Assembly: GCA_002429615.1 (NCBI GenBank)
Contig: DJAN01000081.1
Span: 1 to 13,181 of the forward strand
Origin: Lysobacteraceae bacterium UBA6001
GTDB taxonomy: Bacteria; Pseudomonadota; Gammaproteobacteria; Xanthomonadales; Xanthomonadaceae
DNA: 13,181 nt
Direction of reading: 5' to 3'
Part shown: positions 1 through 7,021 of the stretch, in pieces
Layout: each line of letters opens with the position of its first letter
Position numbering within the stretch: the first letter of the stretch is position 1
Position numbers and translations under genes: made by a program
Notes under the pieces: generated by a model
Told to the model about the DNA's origin: nothing
Databases searched by the model: none
What the model saw: only the letters and a program-made list of their open reading frames with translations

Positions 1-524
1 CGACCCGCATCGCCGCCGCCGATGCCCTCGCCGAGCGCCTGCTTGCGCTGCCGTTCGCGCCGCGCGCGGGCCTGGTGGCCGGTTACTGGGCGATGGACGG
101 GGAGATCGGCCTGCATCGCTGGCAGCTGAGCCTGCCGCCCGGCGTGCGCTACTGCCTGCCGATGCTGCACGGCGAGGTGCTGCGGTTCGCGCCGTGGCGT
201 CCGGGCGAGGCGCTCAAACCCAACCGCTACGGCATTCCGGAGCCGGACATCGACCCTGCGCTGGCATTGCCGGCCGAGCAGATCGACCTCGTCGTCGCCC
301 CGCTGGTGGGCTTCGACGCCGGCGGCGGCCGGCTGGGCATGGGAGGCGGCTGGTATGATCGCAGCTTCGCTTTCCGCCAACGCCAGGCCGCACCGCCCTG
401 GCTGGTCGGCGTCGGCTTCGGCGTCCAGGAAGTGCCCGCGCTGGCGGTCGCCTCCTGGGATGTGCCGCTCGACGCGATCTGCACCGAACACGCCACCCAC
501 CTGATCCAGACCGTTCCCGCATGA
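1..524 (+). CDS. ygfA: 5-formyltetrahydrofolate cyclo-ligase (5' truncated by window edge)
   Basis: The enzyme uses ATP to convert 5-formyl-THF to 5,10-methenyl-THF in cytoplasmic one-carbon metabolism. The reading frame is open from base 3, giving 173 visible codons. The usual family length is about 185-200 residues, so roughly 20 N-terminal residues, probably including part of the nucleotide-binding region, lie outside the window. The signature GMGGGWYDR is encoded near 336-363, and LKPNRYGIPEP, typical of the substrate-binding part, is encoded near 211-243. A GTG at 75 opens a shorter frame, but coding similarity continues upstream of it (…ERLLALPFAPRAG…), so I do not take it as the start. 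The TGA at 522-524 overlaps the next ATG (ATGA), so the two genes are probably translationally coupled. The 6S RNA gene often found upstream of this family would lie outside the window. Confidence 0.9.
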   Translation, partial: TRIAAADALAERLLALPFAPRAGLVAGYWAMDGEIGLHRWQLSLPPGVRYCLPMLHGEVLRFAPWRPGEALKPNRYGIPEPDIDPALALPAEQIDLVVAPLVGFDAGGGRLGMGGGWYDRSFAFRQRQAAPPWLVGVGFGVQEVPALAVASWDVPLDAICTEHATHLIQTVPA

Positions 525-991
525 CCGCCCGCAAGCGCTACTGGCTGATGAAGTCCGAACCGGACGCCTTTTCCATCGACGACCTGCAGCACGTCGGCAC
601 CGAGCCATGGAACGGGGTGCGCAACTACCAGGCGCGCAATTTCATGCGCGACGGCATGCAGGTCGGCGACGGGGTGTTGTTCTATCACTCCAACACCCAG
701 GTGCCGGGCATCGTCGGGCTGGCCACGGTCGCCAGCGCGGCCTACCCGGACCCGACCCAGTTCGACCCCAAGTCCGATTACCACGACCCCAAGGCCACGC
801 GCGAGGAACCGCGCTGGCTGCTGGTGGACGTGGCCTTCGAGCGCAAGCTCAAGCGCACGATCCCGCTCGACGAGATCAAGCAGCACGCCGATGCGCTCGG
901 CGAAGGCTTCCCGCTGATCGCGCGTGGCAACCGGCTGTCGATCCTGCCGGTCACCGCGGCGCAGTGGAAGTTCCTGCTATCGCTGGAGTAA
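521..991 (+). CDS. EVE-domain protein (THYN1-like)
   Basis: This is a 156-residue single-domain EVE protein, about the normal length for bacterial members. Typical elements are YWLMKSEP (residues 7-14), [21 protein letters not shown] (30-50) and GVLFYHSN (51-58). The EVE fold belongs to the PUA-like/YTH group, and members are thought to bind modified bases in DNA or RNA. The exact ligand here is unknown. The start ATG overlaps the stop of the folate cyclo-ligase gene by four bases, which fixes the start and implies one transcript. rpiA follows after 37 bases, so all three may form an operon. No nuclease or restriction domain is fused, unlike some EVE proteins of defence systems. The neighbours are housekeeping genes, so a defence role is not supported by context. 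Confidence 0.9.
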   Translation: MTARKRYWLMKSEPDAFSIDDLQHVGTEPWNGVRNYQARNFMRDGMQVGDGVLFYHSNTQVPGIVGLATVASAAYPDPTQFDPKSDYHDPKATREEPRWLLVDVAFERKLKRTIPLDEIKQHADALGEGFPLIARGNRLSILPVTAAQWKFLLSLE

Positions 992-1028
992 CGGCGCGCC
1001 CCCTGGTTTTCTCTCGCGGATTCCCGAC

Positions 1029-1676
1029 ATGTCCGAAGCAAAGCGGCTGGCCGCCGAAAAGGCCATCGAATACGTCCAGGACGGCATGATCGTCGGCGTC
1101 GGCACCGGCTCGACCGTGGCCTACTTCATCGACGCCCTCGGCCGCATCGGCCACCGCATCAAGGGCGCGGTGTCCAGTTCCGACCAAAGCACCGAACGCC
1201 TGCGCGCGCACGGCATCGAGGTGCTGGACCTCAACCACACCGGCAACCTGTCGCTGTACGTCGACGGCGCCGATGAGTGCGACCCGGCCAAGTGCCTGAT
1301 CAAGGGCGGCGGCGCGGCGCTGACGCGCGAGAAGATCATCGCCGAGGCCAGCGAGCGCTTCGTGTGCATCGTCGATCCGAGCAAGCAGGTGCCGGTATTG
1401 GGCAAGTTCCCGCTGCCGGTGGAGGTGATCCCGATGGCGCGCAGCCTGGTGGCGCGGCAGATCCTGGCCCGCACCGGCGGCCAGCCGGCGTGGCGCGAGG
1501 GCGTGGTCACCGACAACGGCAATGTCGTGCTCGACATCCACCACCTCAGCATCACTGATCCGGTGGCGCTGGAGCGCGAACTCAACCAGATCCCCGGCGT
1601 GGTGTGCGTTGGCCTGTTCGCGCGGCGGCGGGCGGATGTGGTGATCGTGGGTGGGGAGCCGCCGGTCGTTCTTTGA
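1029..1676 (+). CDS. rpiA: Ribose-5-phosphate isomerase A
   Basis: The enzyme interconverts ribose 5-phosphate and ribulose 5-phosphate in the non-oxidative pentose phosphate pathway. The 215-residue length matches the family. The phosphate loop GVGTGSTV is at 23-30, SSDQST at 50-55, YVDGADE at 77-83 and [11 protein letters not shown] at 92-102. Asp79, Asp82, Lys92 and Glu101 match E. coli Asp81, Asp84, Lys94 and Glu103 with a constant shift of two. The frame is open further upstream into the EVE gene, but the ATG at 1029 gives the standard N-terminus ([12 protein letters not shown]). The Shine-Dalgarno sequence is weak, so the start rests on protein alignment from memory. A repetitive palindrome begins directly after the stop. 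Confidence 0.97.
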   Translation: MSEAKRLAAEKAIEYVQDGMIVGVGTGSTVAYFIDALGRIGHRIKGAVSSSDQSTERLRAHGIEVLDLNHTGNLSLYVDGADECDPAKCLIKGGGAALTREKIIAEASERFVCIVDPSKQVPVLGKFPLPVEVIPMARSLVARQILARTGGQPAWREGVVTDNGNVVLDIHHLSITDPVALERELNQIPGVVCVGLFARRRADVVIVGGEPPVVL

Positions 1677-1678
1677 GT

Positions 1679-1861
1679 TCTTTGGTTCTCGGCTGTTCTG
1701 TCTTGATCGCGCGGCGCCCGGGGGCGATGCCCTGCCGGGGGACGCCGAAAGCGGCCATCCCTGGCCTCGCGCTCGTGAGGCGACGTCCTGTCGCCTCACG
1801 CCCCCGGCACGGCATCGCCCCCGGGCACCCTCACGCATCAGGACGACCGGAACCAAGAGCG
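1679..1861. repeat. Nested intergenic palindrome, possible MITE or structured repeat
   Basis: This fills most of the gap between rpiA and the DUF192 gene. The main arms, 1714-1741 and 1801-1828, are inverted repeats matching at 26 of 28 positions. Inside them lie a perfect 11-bp hairpin (1774-1784 with 1790-1800, loop GTCCT) and a short GGCCA/TGGCC hairpin (1753-1766), so a folded strand could form a three-way junction. Imperfect pairing seems to continue outward with gaps: TCTTTGGTTCTCGG near 1679-1692 against CCGGAACCAAGA at 1847-1858. There is no convincing ORF and no T-tract. The shape suggests a dispersed palindromic element or MITE. It could also terminate rpiA transcription. Copy number cannot be judged from one window. 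Confidence 0.6.
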
Positions 1862-1963
1862 GGCTGTCGGCAGGTGCGGTGCGGGCGGTTGATTTACCGA
1901 GACCTTGACGACGCATCGGCCATCGCCGATGGTGCGCCGTCCCTTCCTTCTCCCTCGCCGCCC

Positions 1964-2413
1964 ATGAAACTGTTCCGCCTGCTCGCGCTTGCCTCGATCT
2001 TCGCCCTGGCCGGGTGTGCCAGCGCCGGTTCGCACTGGGTCGAGCTCGGCGGGCAGCGCTACCAGGTGGAGCTGGCGCAGGACGATGCCACCCGCGCCCG
2101 CGGCCTGATGTTCCGCGACCAGATGGACGCCGACCACGGCATGCTGTTCATCCACGAGCGCGAGGAACCGCAGGCGTACTGGATGAAGAACACCAAGATT
2201 CCGCTCGACATCCTGTATTTCGACAACCAGCGCCGGCTGGTGTCGCAGCAGCGCGATGTGCCGCCCTGCACGCTGGGCGATGGCTGCCCGCCGTATCCGA
2301 GCAAGGGCGCGGCGCGCTACGTGCTGGAACTCGATGCCGGCCAGGCCAGCCGGCTGCAGCTGGTGGACGGTGCCGAGCTGACCTTCGGCCCGGGAATTCC
2401 CACCGCTCCCTGA
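1964..2413 (+). CDS. DUF192-family lipoprotein
   Basis: This is a 149-residue envelope protein. Residues 1-18 form a lipoprotein signal peptide with the lipobox LAGC, lipidated at Cys18. The following residue is Ala, not Asp, which favours outer-membrane sorting. The rest is a DUF192 domain (PF02643): ARGLMFRDQM (45-54), HGMLFIHE (58-65), YWMKNTKIPLDILYFD (72-87). The family's biochemical function is not established. A Cys pair at 102 and 108 lies in a loop and could form a disulfide in the periplasm. The frame is open upstream through the palindrome, but only the ATG at 1964 gives a signal peptide. No good Shine-Dalgarno is visible. A TTGACG at 1905-1910 could be a -35 element, but its -10 partner is poor. 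Confidence 0.88.
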   Translation: MKLFRLLALASIFALAGCASAGSHWVELGGQRYQVELAQDDATRARGLMFRDQMDADHGMLFIHEREEPQAYWMKNTKIPLDILYFDNQRRLVSQQRDVPPCTLGDGCPPYPSKGAARYVLELDAGQASRLQLVDGAELTFGPGIPTAP

Positions 2414-2422
2414 ACCATCTCG

Positions 2423-2440
2423 CCCGACGCCGTTGTCGGG
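2423..2440. terminator. Short hairpin after the DUF192 gene
   Basis: A 6-bp stem CCCGAC/GTCGGG with a 6-base loop starts 10 bases after the DUF192 stop codon. No T-run follows, so it is at most a weak or Rho-assisted terminator. The call rests on position and pairing only. Confidence 0.25.
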
Positions 2441-2487
2441 ACGTGCCGGACTTGAACCCCCGCGCTTTTGGCCGCAGTCTTTGGGCC

Positions 2488-3333
2488 ATGGGGGATAGAC
2501 TGACACTGCCGAGCTGGACCACCCTCGCGAAGCTGGACGACGACGCATTGCCGCTGCTGTCCACCGCGCTGTTGATCGCGCGCGACGAATACCCGGGGCT
2601 GGATGCGGATCTCTACGACACGCTGGTGCAGAGCCATGTCGAGCACCTGCGCACCGAGGTCGACGCGATCGCGCTGTGGCCGCTGAAAATGGCGGCGGTG
2701 AACCGGCACCTGTTCGACGAACTGGGCTACGCCGGCAACCACGACGAGTATTACGACCCGCGCAACAGCTATCTGAACGAAGTGTTCGAGCGGCGTCTCG
2801 GCAATCCGATTTCGCTGGCCATGGTGCAGATGGAAGTGGCACGACGGCTGGGCATCCCGCTGGATGGCGTGTCGTTCCCCGGGCACTTCCTGGTCCGCCT
2901 GCCGGTGGACGATGGCCTGCTGGTGATGGACCCGTTCAACGGTGGCCGCCCGCTTGGCGTGGATGAGCTGCGCGAGCGCGCGCGGCCCCACCTTGGCGGC
3001 GAGCTGCCCGATGACCGCGCGCTGCTGCAGATTCTCGATCCGGCGCCGCACCGCGCGATCCTGGTACGCATGCTGCGCAACCTGCACGGCGTGTATGCCG
3101 AGGACGAGCAATGGGATCGCGCCGCGCGCAGCGCCGATCGCATCCTCAAGCTGATGCCCGACCAGCCCGAAGCCCTGCGTGACCGCGGGCTGGCGTACCT
3201 GCAGCTGGAGCACCGGCATGGTGCGCGGCAGGATCTGTCGCGCTACCTGCAGCTCAACCCGCAGGCGCGCGACGTGGCGTCGATCCGCGAGCAGCTGGTG
3301 GAACTGAGCCCTGACCGCACGCGGATGCATTGA
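2488..3333 (+). CDS. SirB1-type transglutaminase-like/TPR protein
   Basis: This 281-residue protein resembles SirB1/YchA. The N-terminal half carries the transglutaminase-like core, with RNSYLNEVFERRLGNPISL (92-110), PGHFLVRLP (131-139) and MDPFNGGRPL (147-156). The C-terminal part (about 205-270) is TPR-like, with DRILKLMPDQPEALRDRGLA and SRYLQLNPQA. The whole protein has no cysteine, so the thiol nucleophile of true transglutaminases is absent. His133 and Asp148 remain at places where the fold usually keeps them. I infer a binding or scaffold role, not a Cys-dependent enzyme. The start gives the family's usual N-terminus, although no clear ribosome site is visible. The frame is open much further upstream, but that part overlaps the lipoprotein gene in another frame and is not credible. 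Confidence 0.85.
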   Translation: MGDRLTLPSWTTLAKLDDDALPLLSTALLIARDEYPGLDADLYDTLVQSHVEHLRTEVDAIALWPLKMAAVNRHLFDELGYAGNHDEYYDPRNSYLNEVFERRLGNPISLAMVQMEVARRLGIPLDGVSFPGHFLVRLPVDDGLLVMDPFNGGRPLGVDELRERARPHLGGELPDDRALLQILDPAPHRAILVRMLRNLHGVYAEDEQWDRAARSADRILKLMPDQPEALRDRGLAYLQLEHRHGARQDLSRYLQLNPQARDVASIREQLVELSPDRTRMH

Positions 3334-3368
3334 GCCCGGCGGGTGGGCTGCGGCCGGGATTTCACCCC

Positions 3369-3430
3369 TGTAGGAGCGGCTTCAGCCGCGACCGCCAGAT
3401 CCCGCCGTCGCGGCTGAAGCCGCTCCTACA
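3369..3430. repeat. REP pair (GTAG-type, inverted dimer)
   Basis: Two 24-base units, 3369-3392 and 3407-3430, are perfect inverted copies separated by 14 bases. Each has a GTAG head at the outer end and an internal GCGGCT/AGCCGC hairpin. This is the layout of REP elements mobilised by RAYT transposases and known from Stenotrophomonas, Xanthomonas and Pseudomonas. It lies between the converging SirB1-type and rubredoxin genes, where it may also act as a bidirectional terminator. Confidence 0.88.
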
Positions 3431-3499
3431 AGGTCAAACCGGCAAGGTCGAGCCCACCATCACCCGCATTGCCGCACGCCCCTACCCCGGCGCCCGCCC

Positions 3500-3691
3500 T
3501 CAGTCGATCTCCATCATCTCGAAGTCGTCCTTGGTCACGCCGCAATCCGGGCAGGTCCAGGTATCGGGGATATCCTCCCAGCGCGTGCCCGGGGCGATGC
3601 CCTCTTCCGGCAACCCCTCCGCTTCGCGGTAGATGAAGCCGCAGACGACGCACATCCAGTTGCGGTAGGTGGTCGCGGTTGCGTCGCTCAT
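3500..3691 (-). CDS. Rubredoxin
   Basis: This is a 63-residue electron carrier with a single Fe(Cys)4 centre. The two knuckles are CVVCG (Cys14, Cys17) and CPDCG (Cys47, Cys50). The lines [11 protein letters not shown] (26-36) and WEDIPDTW (38-45) are standard rubredoxin sequence. The ATG at 3691 leaves a short leader before the domain. The frame stays open to 3772, but that extension would run into thiE and looks non-homologous ([11 protein letters not shown]…). It is divergent from thiE with 71 bases between the start codons. Partners such as a rubredoxin reductase or a hydroxylase are not nearby, so the physiological acceptor cannot be stated. Confidence 0.95.
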   Translation of the reverse strand: MSDATATTYRNWMCVVCGFIYREAEGLPEEGIAPGTRWEDIPDTWTCPDCGVTKDDFEMMEID

Positions 3692-3762
3692 CGGATAATC
3701 ACGCAGGTCAATCGGGGGAAACGGCATTGTCCCACCCCGCCCGCCCCATCGGAAGCCGCTCC

Positions 3763-4386
3763 ATGAACCCACGCCTGCCCCGCCGGGGCCTGTACCTCAT
3801 CACGCCCGACGAGGCCGACACGCAGCGCCTGCTGGCGCGTACCGCGCCGCTGCTGCCGGGCGTGGCATGGCTGCAGTACCGCAACAAGGCCGTCGATGCC
3901 GATACCCGCCAGGCCCAGGCCGGGGCCCTGGCGCAGCTGTGCCGCGAACACGGCGTGCCGTTCATCGTCAACGACGATCCACGGCTGGCGCAGGTCGTGG
4001 AGGCCGACGGCGTGCACCTGGGCGAGGACGACGGCGACATCGCCGCCGCGCGCGAGCTGCTGGGCGCCGACGCCATCATCGGCGCGTCCTGCTACGACGA
4101 CCTGGCACTCGCCCAGCGCGCGGTGGCAGCCGGCGCCAGCTATGTCGCCTTCGGCGCCTTCTTCCCCAGCACCAGCAAGCAGAACACGCGGCAGGCGCAG
4201 CCGGCGCTGCTGAGCGCGGCCGCAACGCTGGGCGTGCCGCGGGTGGCGATCGGCGGCATCACCCCGGACAATGGAACGGCGCTGGTCGCCGCTGGCGCCG
4301 ACCTGCTGGCGGTGATCAGCGGCATCTACGCCGCGCCCGCTCCGCTGGCCGCGCTGCGCGCCTACCGCGCCTGCTTCCCCGCCTGA
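3763..4386 (+). CDS. thiE: Thiamine-phosphate synthase
   Basis: The enzyme joins HMP-diphosphate and the thiazole phosphate to form thiamine monophosphate. The 207-residue TIM barrel shows LYLITPD (10-16), LQYRNK (37-42), IVNDDPRLA (68-76), DGVHLGEDD (82-90), IGASCY (106-111), [10 protein letters not shown] (130-139), AIGGITPDN (162-170) and LLAVISGI (181-188), covering the usual diphosphate- and thiazole-binding elements. A GGAAG ribosome site at 3751-3755 lies 7 bases before the ATG and settles the start against an open upstream extension. No TPP riboswitch fits into the short leader shared with the divergent rubredoxin gene. hemL follows after 29 bases on the same strand, so the two are probably co-transcribed. 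Confidence 0.96.
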   Translation: MNPRLPRRGLYLITPDEADTQRLLARTAPLLPGVAWLQYRNKAVDADTRQAQAGALAQLCREHGVPFIVNDDPRLAQVVEADGVHLGEDDGDIAAARELLGADAIIGASCYDDLALAQRAVAAGASYVAFGAFFPSTSKQNTRQAQPALLSAAATLGVPRVAIGGITPDNGTALVAAGADLLAVISGIYAAPAPLAALRAYRACFPA

Positions 4387-4415
4387 TCCCTTCTGCTTTC
4401 CGTACGGATATCCCG

Positions 4416-5708
4416 ATGAACCACGAACGCTCGCACGCCCTGTTCTCCCGCGCCCAGCAGCTGATCCCCGGTGGCGTGAACTCGCCGGTGCGCGCTTTCC
4501 GTTCGGTGGGTGGCGAGCCGTTCTTCGTCCAGCGTGCCGATGGCCCCTATCTATTCGATGTCGATGGCAACCGCTATATCGACTACGTCGGCTCCTGGGG
4601 CCCGATGATCGCCGGCCACAACCACCCGGCGGTGCGCGAGGCAGTGGAGCGCGCGATCCGCGACGGCCTGTCCTACGGCGCGCCGTGCGCGGCGGAGGTC
4701 ACCATGGCCGAGACCATCACCCGCCTGGTGCCGTCCTGCGAGATGGTGCGCATGGTCAACTCCGGCACCGAGGCCACGCTCTCGGCGATCCGCCTGGCGC
4801 GCGGCGCCACCGGGCGCAACCGCATCGTCAAGTTCGAAGGCTGTTACCACGGCCACGGCGACTCGTTCCTGGTGAAGGCCGGCAGCGGCATGCTCACCCT
4901 CGGCGTGCCGACCTCGCCGGGCGTACCGGCGGGCCTGAGCGAACTGACCGCCACCTTGAGCTACAACGACTTCGACGGCGCCACTGCGCTGTTCGAGGAG
5001 ATCGGCAGCGAGATCGCCGCGGTGATCATCGAACCGGTGGTCGGCAATGCCAACTGCATCCCGCCGCTGCCGGGCTATCTCGAACACCTGCGCGAACTGT
5101 GTACCCACCACGGCACGCTGTTGATCTTCGACGAGGTGATGACCGGCTTCCGTGTTGCCCTGGGCGGCGCGCAGGCGCATTACGGCATCACCCCGGACCT
5201 GACCACCTTCGGCAAGATCATCGGCGGCGGCATGCCGGTCGGCGCCTATGGCGGCCGCCGCGAGCTGATGTCGCAGATCGCGCCGGCCGGCCCGATCTAC
5301 CAGGCCGGCACGCTGAGCGGCAACCCGGTGGCGATGGCCGCCGGCCTGGCGATGCTGGCGCTGATCCAGGCGCCGGATTTCCATCGCGACCTGACCCTCG
5401 CCACCGCCCGTCTGTGCGAAGGGCTGGAAGCGGCGGCGGGCGAGGCCGGCGTGGCGGTGACCACCAACCAGGTCGGCGCGATGTTCGGTCTGTTCTTCAC
5501 CCACGAGAAGGTGACGAGCTACGCCCAGGCGACCGCCTGCGACATCCCGGCGTTCAATCGCTTTTTCCACGCGATGCTCGATCGCGGCGTGTTCCTCGCG
5601 CCGTCCGCGTATGAGGCCGGCTTCGTCTCCAGCGCGCATGACGACGCCGTGCTGGAAGCCACGCTCAAGGCCGCGCGCGAAGCCTTCCAGGTGGTCGCCG
5701 CCGGCTGA
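4416..5708 (+). CDS. hemL: Glutamate-1-semialdehyde 2,1-aminomutase
   Basis: This PLP enzyme makes 5-aminolevulinate from glutamate 1-semialdehyde, the last step of the C5 route to haem. The 430-residue length is normal. Seen in order: [13 protein letters not shown] (16-28), [15 protein letters not shown] (57-71), NSGTEAT (115-121), YHGHGDSF (144-151), [10 protein letters not shown] (237-246, with Asp239 facing the PLP nitrogen in the family) and [18 protein letters not shown] (263-280) with the Schiff-base Lys267, equivalent to E. coli Lys265. The ATG at 4416 matches the family N-terminus; the longer open frame upstream is out of frame with thiE and is not coding. The gene converges on azurin with 22 bases between the stops. 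Confidence 0.97.
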   Translation: MNHERSHALFSRAQQLIPGGVNSPVRAFRSVGGEPFFVQRADGPYLFDVDGNRYIDYVGSWGPMIAGHNHPAVREAVERAIRDGLSYGAPCAAEVTMAETITRLVPSCEMVRMVNSGTEATLSAIRLARGATGRNRIVKFEGCYHGHGDSFLVKAGSGMLTLGVPTSPGVPAGLSELTATLSYNDFDGATALFEEIGSEIAAVIIEPVVGNANCIPPLPGYLEHLRELCTHHGTLLIFDEVMTGFRVALGGAQAHYGITPDLTTFGKIIGGGMPVGAYGGRRELMSQIAPAGPIYQAGTLSGNPVAMAAGLAMLALIQAPDFHRDLTLATARLCEGLEAAAGEAGVAVTTNQVGAMFGLFFTHEKVTSYAQATACDIPAFNRFFHAMLDRGVFLAPSAYEAGFVSSAHDDAVLEATLKAAREAFQVVAAG

Positions 5709-5720
5709 GCCGGCGTGCGT

Positions 5721-5754
5721 CGCGGTGCGCTCAGCCGAAGCTGAGCGTGCCGCG
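5721..5754. terminator. Long hairpin over the azurin stop codon, between converging genes
   Basis: Arms 5721-5735 and 5740-5754 pair over 15 positions with a 4-base loop. As RNA from the + strand (hemL side) the stem has 13 Watson-Crick pairs and two adjacent G-U pairs, with loop CGAA. From the minus strand (azurin side) it has an 8-bp top stem closed by the very stable C(UUCG)G loop, two A-C mismatches and a 5-bp base. The azurin stop codon (5731-5733) lies inside the stem. No T-tract follows on either strand, so Rho-independent termination is uncertain; 3'-end protection is an alternative. A 7-bp hairpin (5699-5705 with 5709-5715) also spans the hemL stop. Confidence 0.45.
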
Positions 5755-6183
5755 CATCAGGCCGAAATGGCCCGGGAAGGAACAGAAGAAGCTGTACGCC
5801 CCACCCTTCTGCAGCCCCTTGGTGGAAAAGCGCACGCTGGCCACCTGGCCGCCACCGATGAGCTGGGTATGCGCGATCACGCGCTTGTCGCCCGGCGCCA
5901 GGTAGTCGTCCTCGAAGCGCGCGCGCATCCCATCCATCGCCACCGCCTGCATGTCGGGCGTGCGCGTCAGTACCCAGTTGTGGCCCATCACCTTGGCGGC
6001 CAGCGTGCCGGTGTGGCGCAGCGTCACCACGACCTCGGTGCAGTCCGCGGCGACCTTCATCGTGCTGGTGTCAAAACGCATCTGGTCGTTGCTGCCGACG
6101 CTGAAAGCACAGCTGCGCGCAAGCGCGTGGGGGGCGGCCATCAGGCCGGCGACGAGCAGGACGAGGGCGACGAGCGATTTCAT
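5731..6183 (-). CDS. Azurin, periplasmic type 1 copper protein
   Basis: This blue-copper electron carrier has 150 residues. Residues 1-22 are a Sec signal peptide (MKSLVALVLLVAG…HALA) with likely cleavage before Arg23. Ligands are His68 in VMGHNWVL, Cys134, His139 and Met143 in FFCSFPGHFGLM, with Gly67 as the weak axial contact. Cys25 and Cys48 form the conserved disulfide. After removal of 22 residues the ligands become His46, Cys112, His117 and Met121, the numbering of Pseudomonas aeruginosa azurin, which supports the cleavage site. A GGAG at 6193-6196 precedes the ATG at a good distance. The frame extends to 6225, but the extension has no signal-peptide sense. A TAGAAT (6217-6212) could be a -10 element, with no clear -35. 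It lies 77 bases beyond the GntR gene and may have its own promoter. Confidence 0.95.
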   Translation of the reverse strand: MKSLVALVLLVAGLMAAPHALARSCAFSVGSNDQMRFDTSTMKVAADCTEVVVTLRHTGTLAAKVMGHNWVLTRTPDMQAVAMDGMRARFEDDYLAPGDKRVIAHTQLIGGGQVASVRFSTKGLQKGGAYSFFCSFPGHFGLMRGTLSFG

Positions 6184-6260
6184 GCAGCGGAACTCCGGAA
6201 ACGTTGCGTACATTCTAGAAAGCACGTCCCCGACGCGGGCGCGACCGGATGTCGCAGTGC

Positions 6261-7010
6261 TCAGTGGCGCGAGAAAATCGCGATCACCGCATCCAGGTGT
6301 GCCGCCATTGCCTGGCGTGCGCCGTCGGCATCGCGCCGCTGCAACGCGTCCAGGATCGCCTTGTGCTCATGCTCGGAGCGGCGCGGCATGTCCGACGGCG
6401 TGTACAGCGCCTGCAGGCGCTGGAACAGCGTGCCGTAGCGGTGACCCAGCAGATGCCGCAGCAGCAGCGCATAGGCCGGATTGCCACTGGCCTCGGCGAT
6501 GCGGATATGGAACAGCCGATCGCCCGGATGCGTGCGCGAGCGTTCGAGGTTGTCGTGCACGTTGCGCAGGTAGGCCTCGCCGATACCGGCCAGCTGCTCG
6601 TCGGAGGCATTCACCGCCGCCAGCGCCGCCGCTTCCGGCTCGACCAGGCGGCGCGCCTCCAGCAGCGCGAATGGCGGCACCTCGCGTTCCAGGTCCTGGC
6701 CCAGGTCCAGTTCGGCCGCCAGCTCGGGATCGGTTTCCCACGGCGCCGGGTTGCCGTCCTGCGCATCGTCCTGCTCCGCGGGCGCCAGCACCTCCACCCC
6801 GCTGCCCACGCGCACCCGCACCAGGCCGCCGATTTCCAGCGCGATCAGCGCCTCGCGCACCGAGGTGCGGCTGACGCCGAGCAGCTTGGACAGCTCTCGC
6901 TCCGGCGGCAGGTGACTGCCCGGCGGGTACTCACCGGCCTCGATTGCCGCGCGCAGTTGCTCGGCGATCTGCAGGTACAGGCGGCGGTTCTGGATGGCTT
7001 GGATCGGCAT
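6261..7010 (-). CDS. GntR-family (FadR/FCD) regulator of the fucose cluster
   Basis: This is a 249-residue transcription factor. Residues 10-75 form the GntR winged helix, with LPPERELSKLLGVSRTSVRE (34-53) as the recognition part. Residues about 110-245 form an all-helical FCD ligand domain. The metal/ligand residues of the FCD family are present: Asp164 and His168 (GDRLFH), His216 (EHKAIL) and His238 (AAHLD). FCD regulators often bind sugar acids or other carboxylates, so L-fuconate or 2-keto-3-deoxyfuconate is a reasonable inferred effector. The gene is last in the cluster, 11 bases after the permease stop, so it is probably co-transcribed and could regulate itself along with the operon. 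Repressor or activator role is not visible from the sequence. Confidence 0.9.
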   Translation of the reverse strand: MPIQAIQNRRLYLQIAEQLRAAIEAGEYPPGSHLPPERELSKLLGVSRTSVREALIALEIGGLVRVRVGSGVEVLAPAEQDDAQDGNPAPWETDPELAAELDLGQDLEREVPPFALLEARRLVEPEAAALAAVNASDEQLAGIGEAYLRNVHDNLERSRTHPGDRLFHIRIAEASGNPAYALLLRHLLGHRYGTLFQRLQALYTPSDMPRRSEHEHKAILDALQRRDADGARQAMAAHLDAVIAIFSRH

Positions 7011-7021
7011 GGCTGACGATT

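Noticed and set aside
1604..1963. Upstream extension of the DUF192 reading frame
   Set aside because: It begins inside rpiA and crosses the palindrome. The lipoprotein signal peptide starts only at 1964.
2446..2463. tRNA T-arm-like sequence on the minus strand (GGGGGTTCAAGTCCGGC)
   Set aside because: The loop resembles a T-loop, but only three of five T-stem pairs form and no acceptor or anticodon arm could be fitted around it. I cannot support a tRNA or a tRNA remnant.
3692..3762. TPP riboswitch upstream of thiE
   Set aside because: The interval is only 71 bases, shared with a divergent gene, and lacks the CTGAGA-type core.
4551..5639. Long open frame on the minus strand opposite hemL
   Set aside because: It is antisense to a clearly functional hemL. 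High GC content with biased third positions keeps opposite frames open, and the product is a low-complexity mix of Arg, His, Ala and Gly without a recognisable domain.
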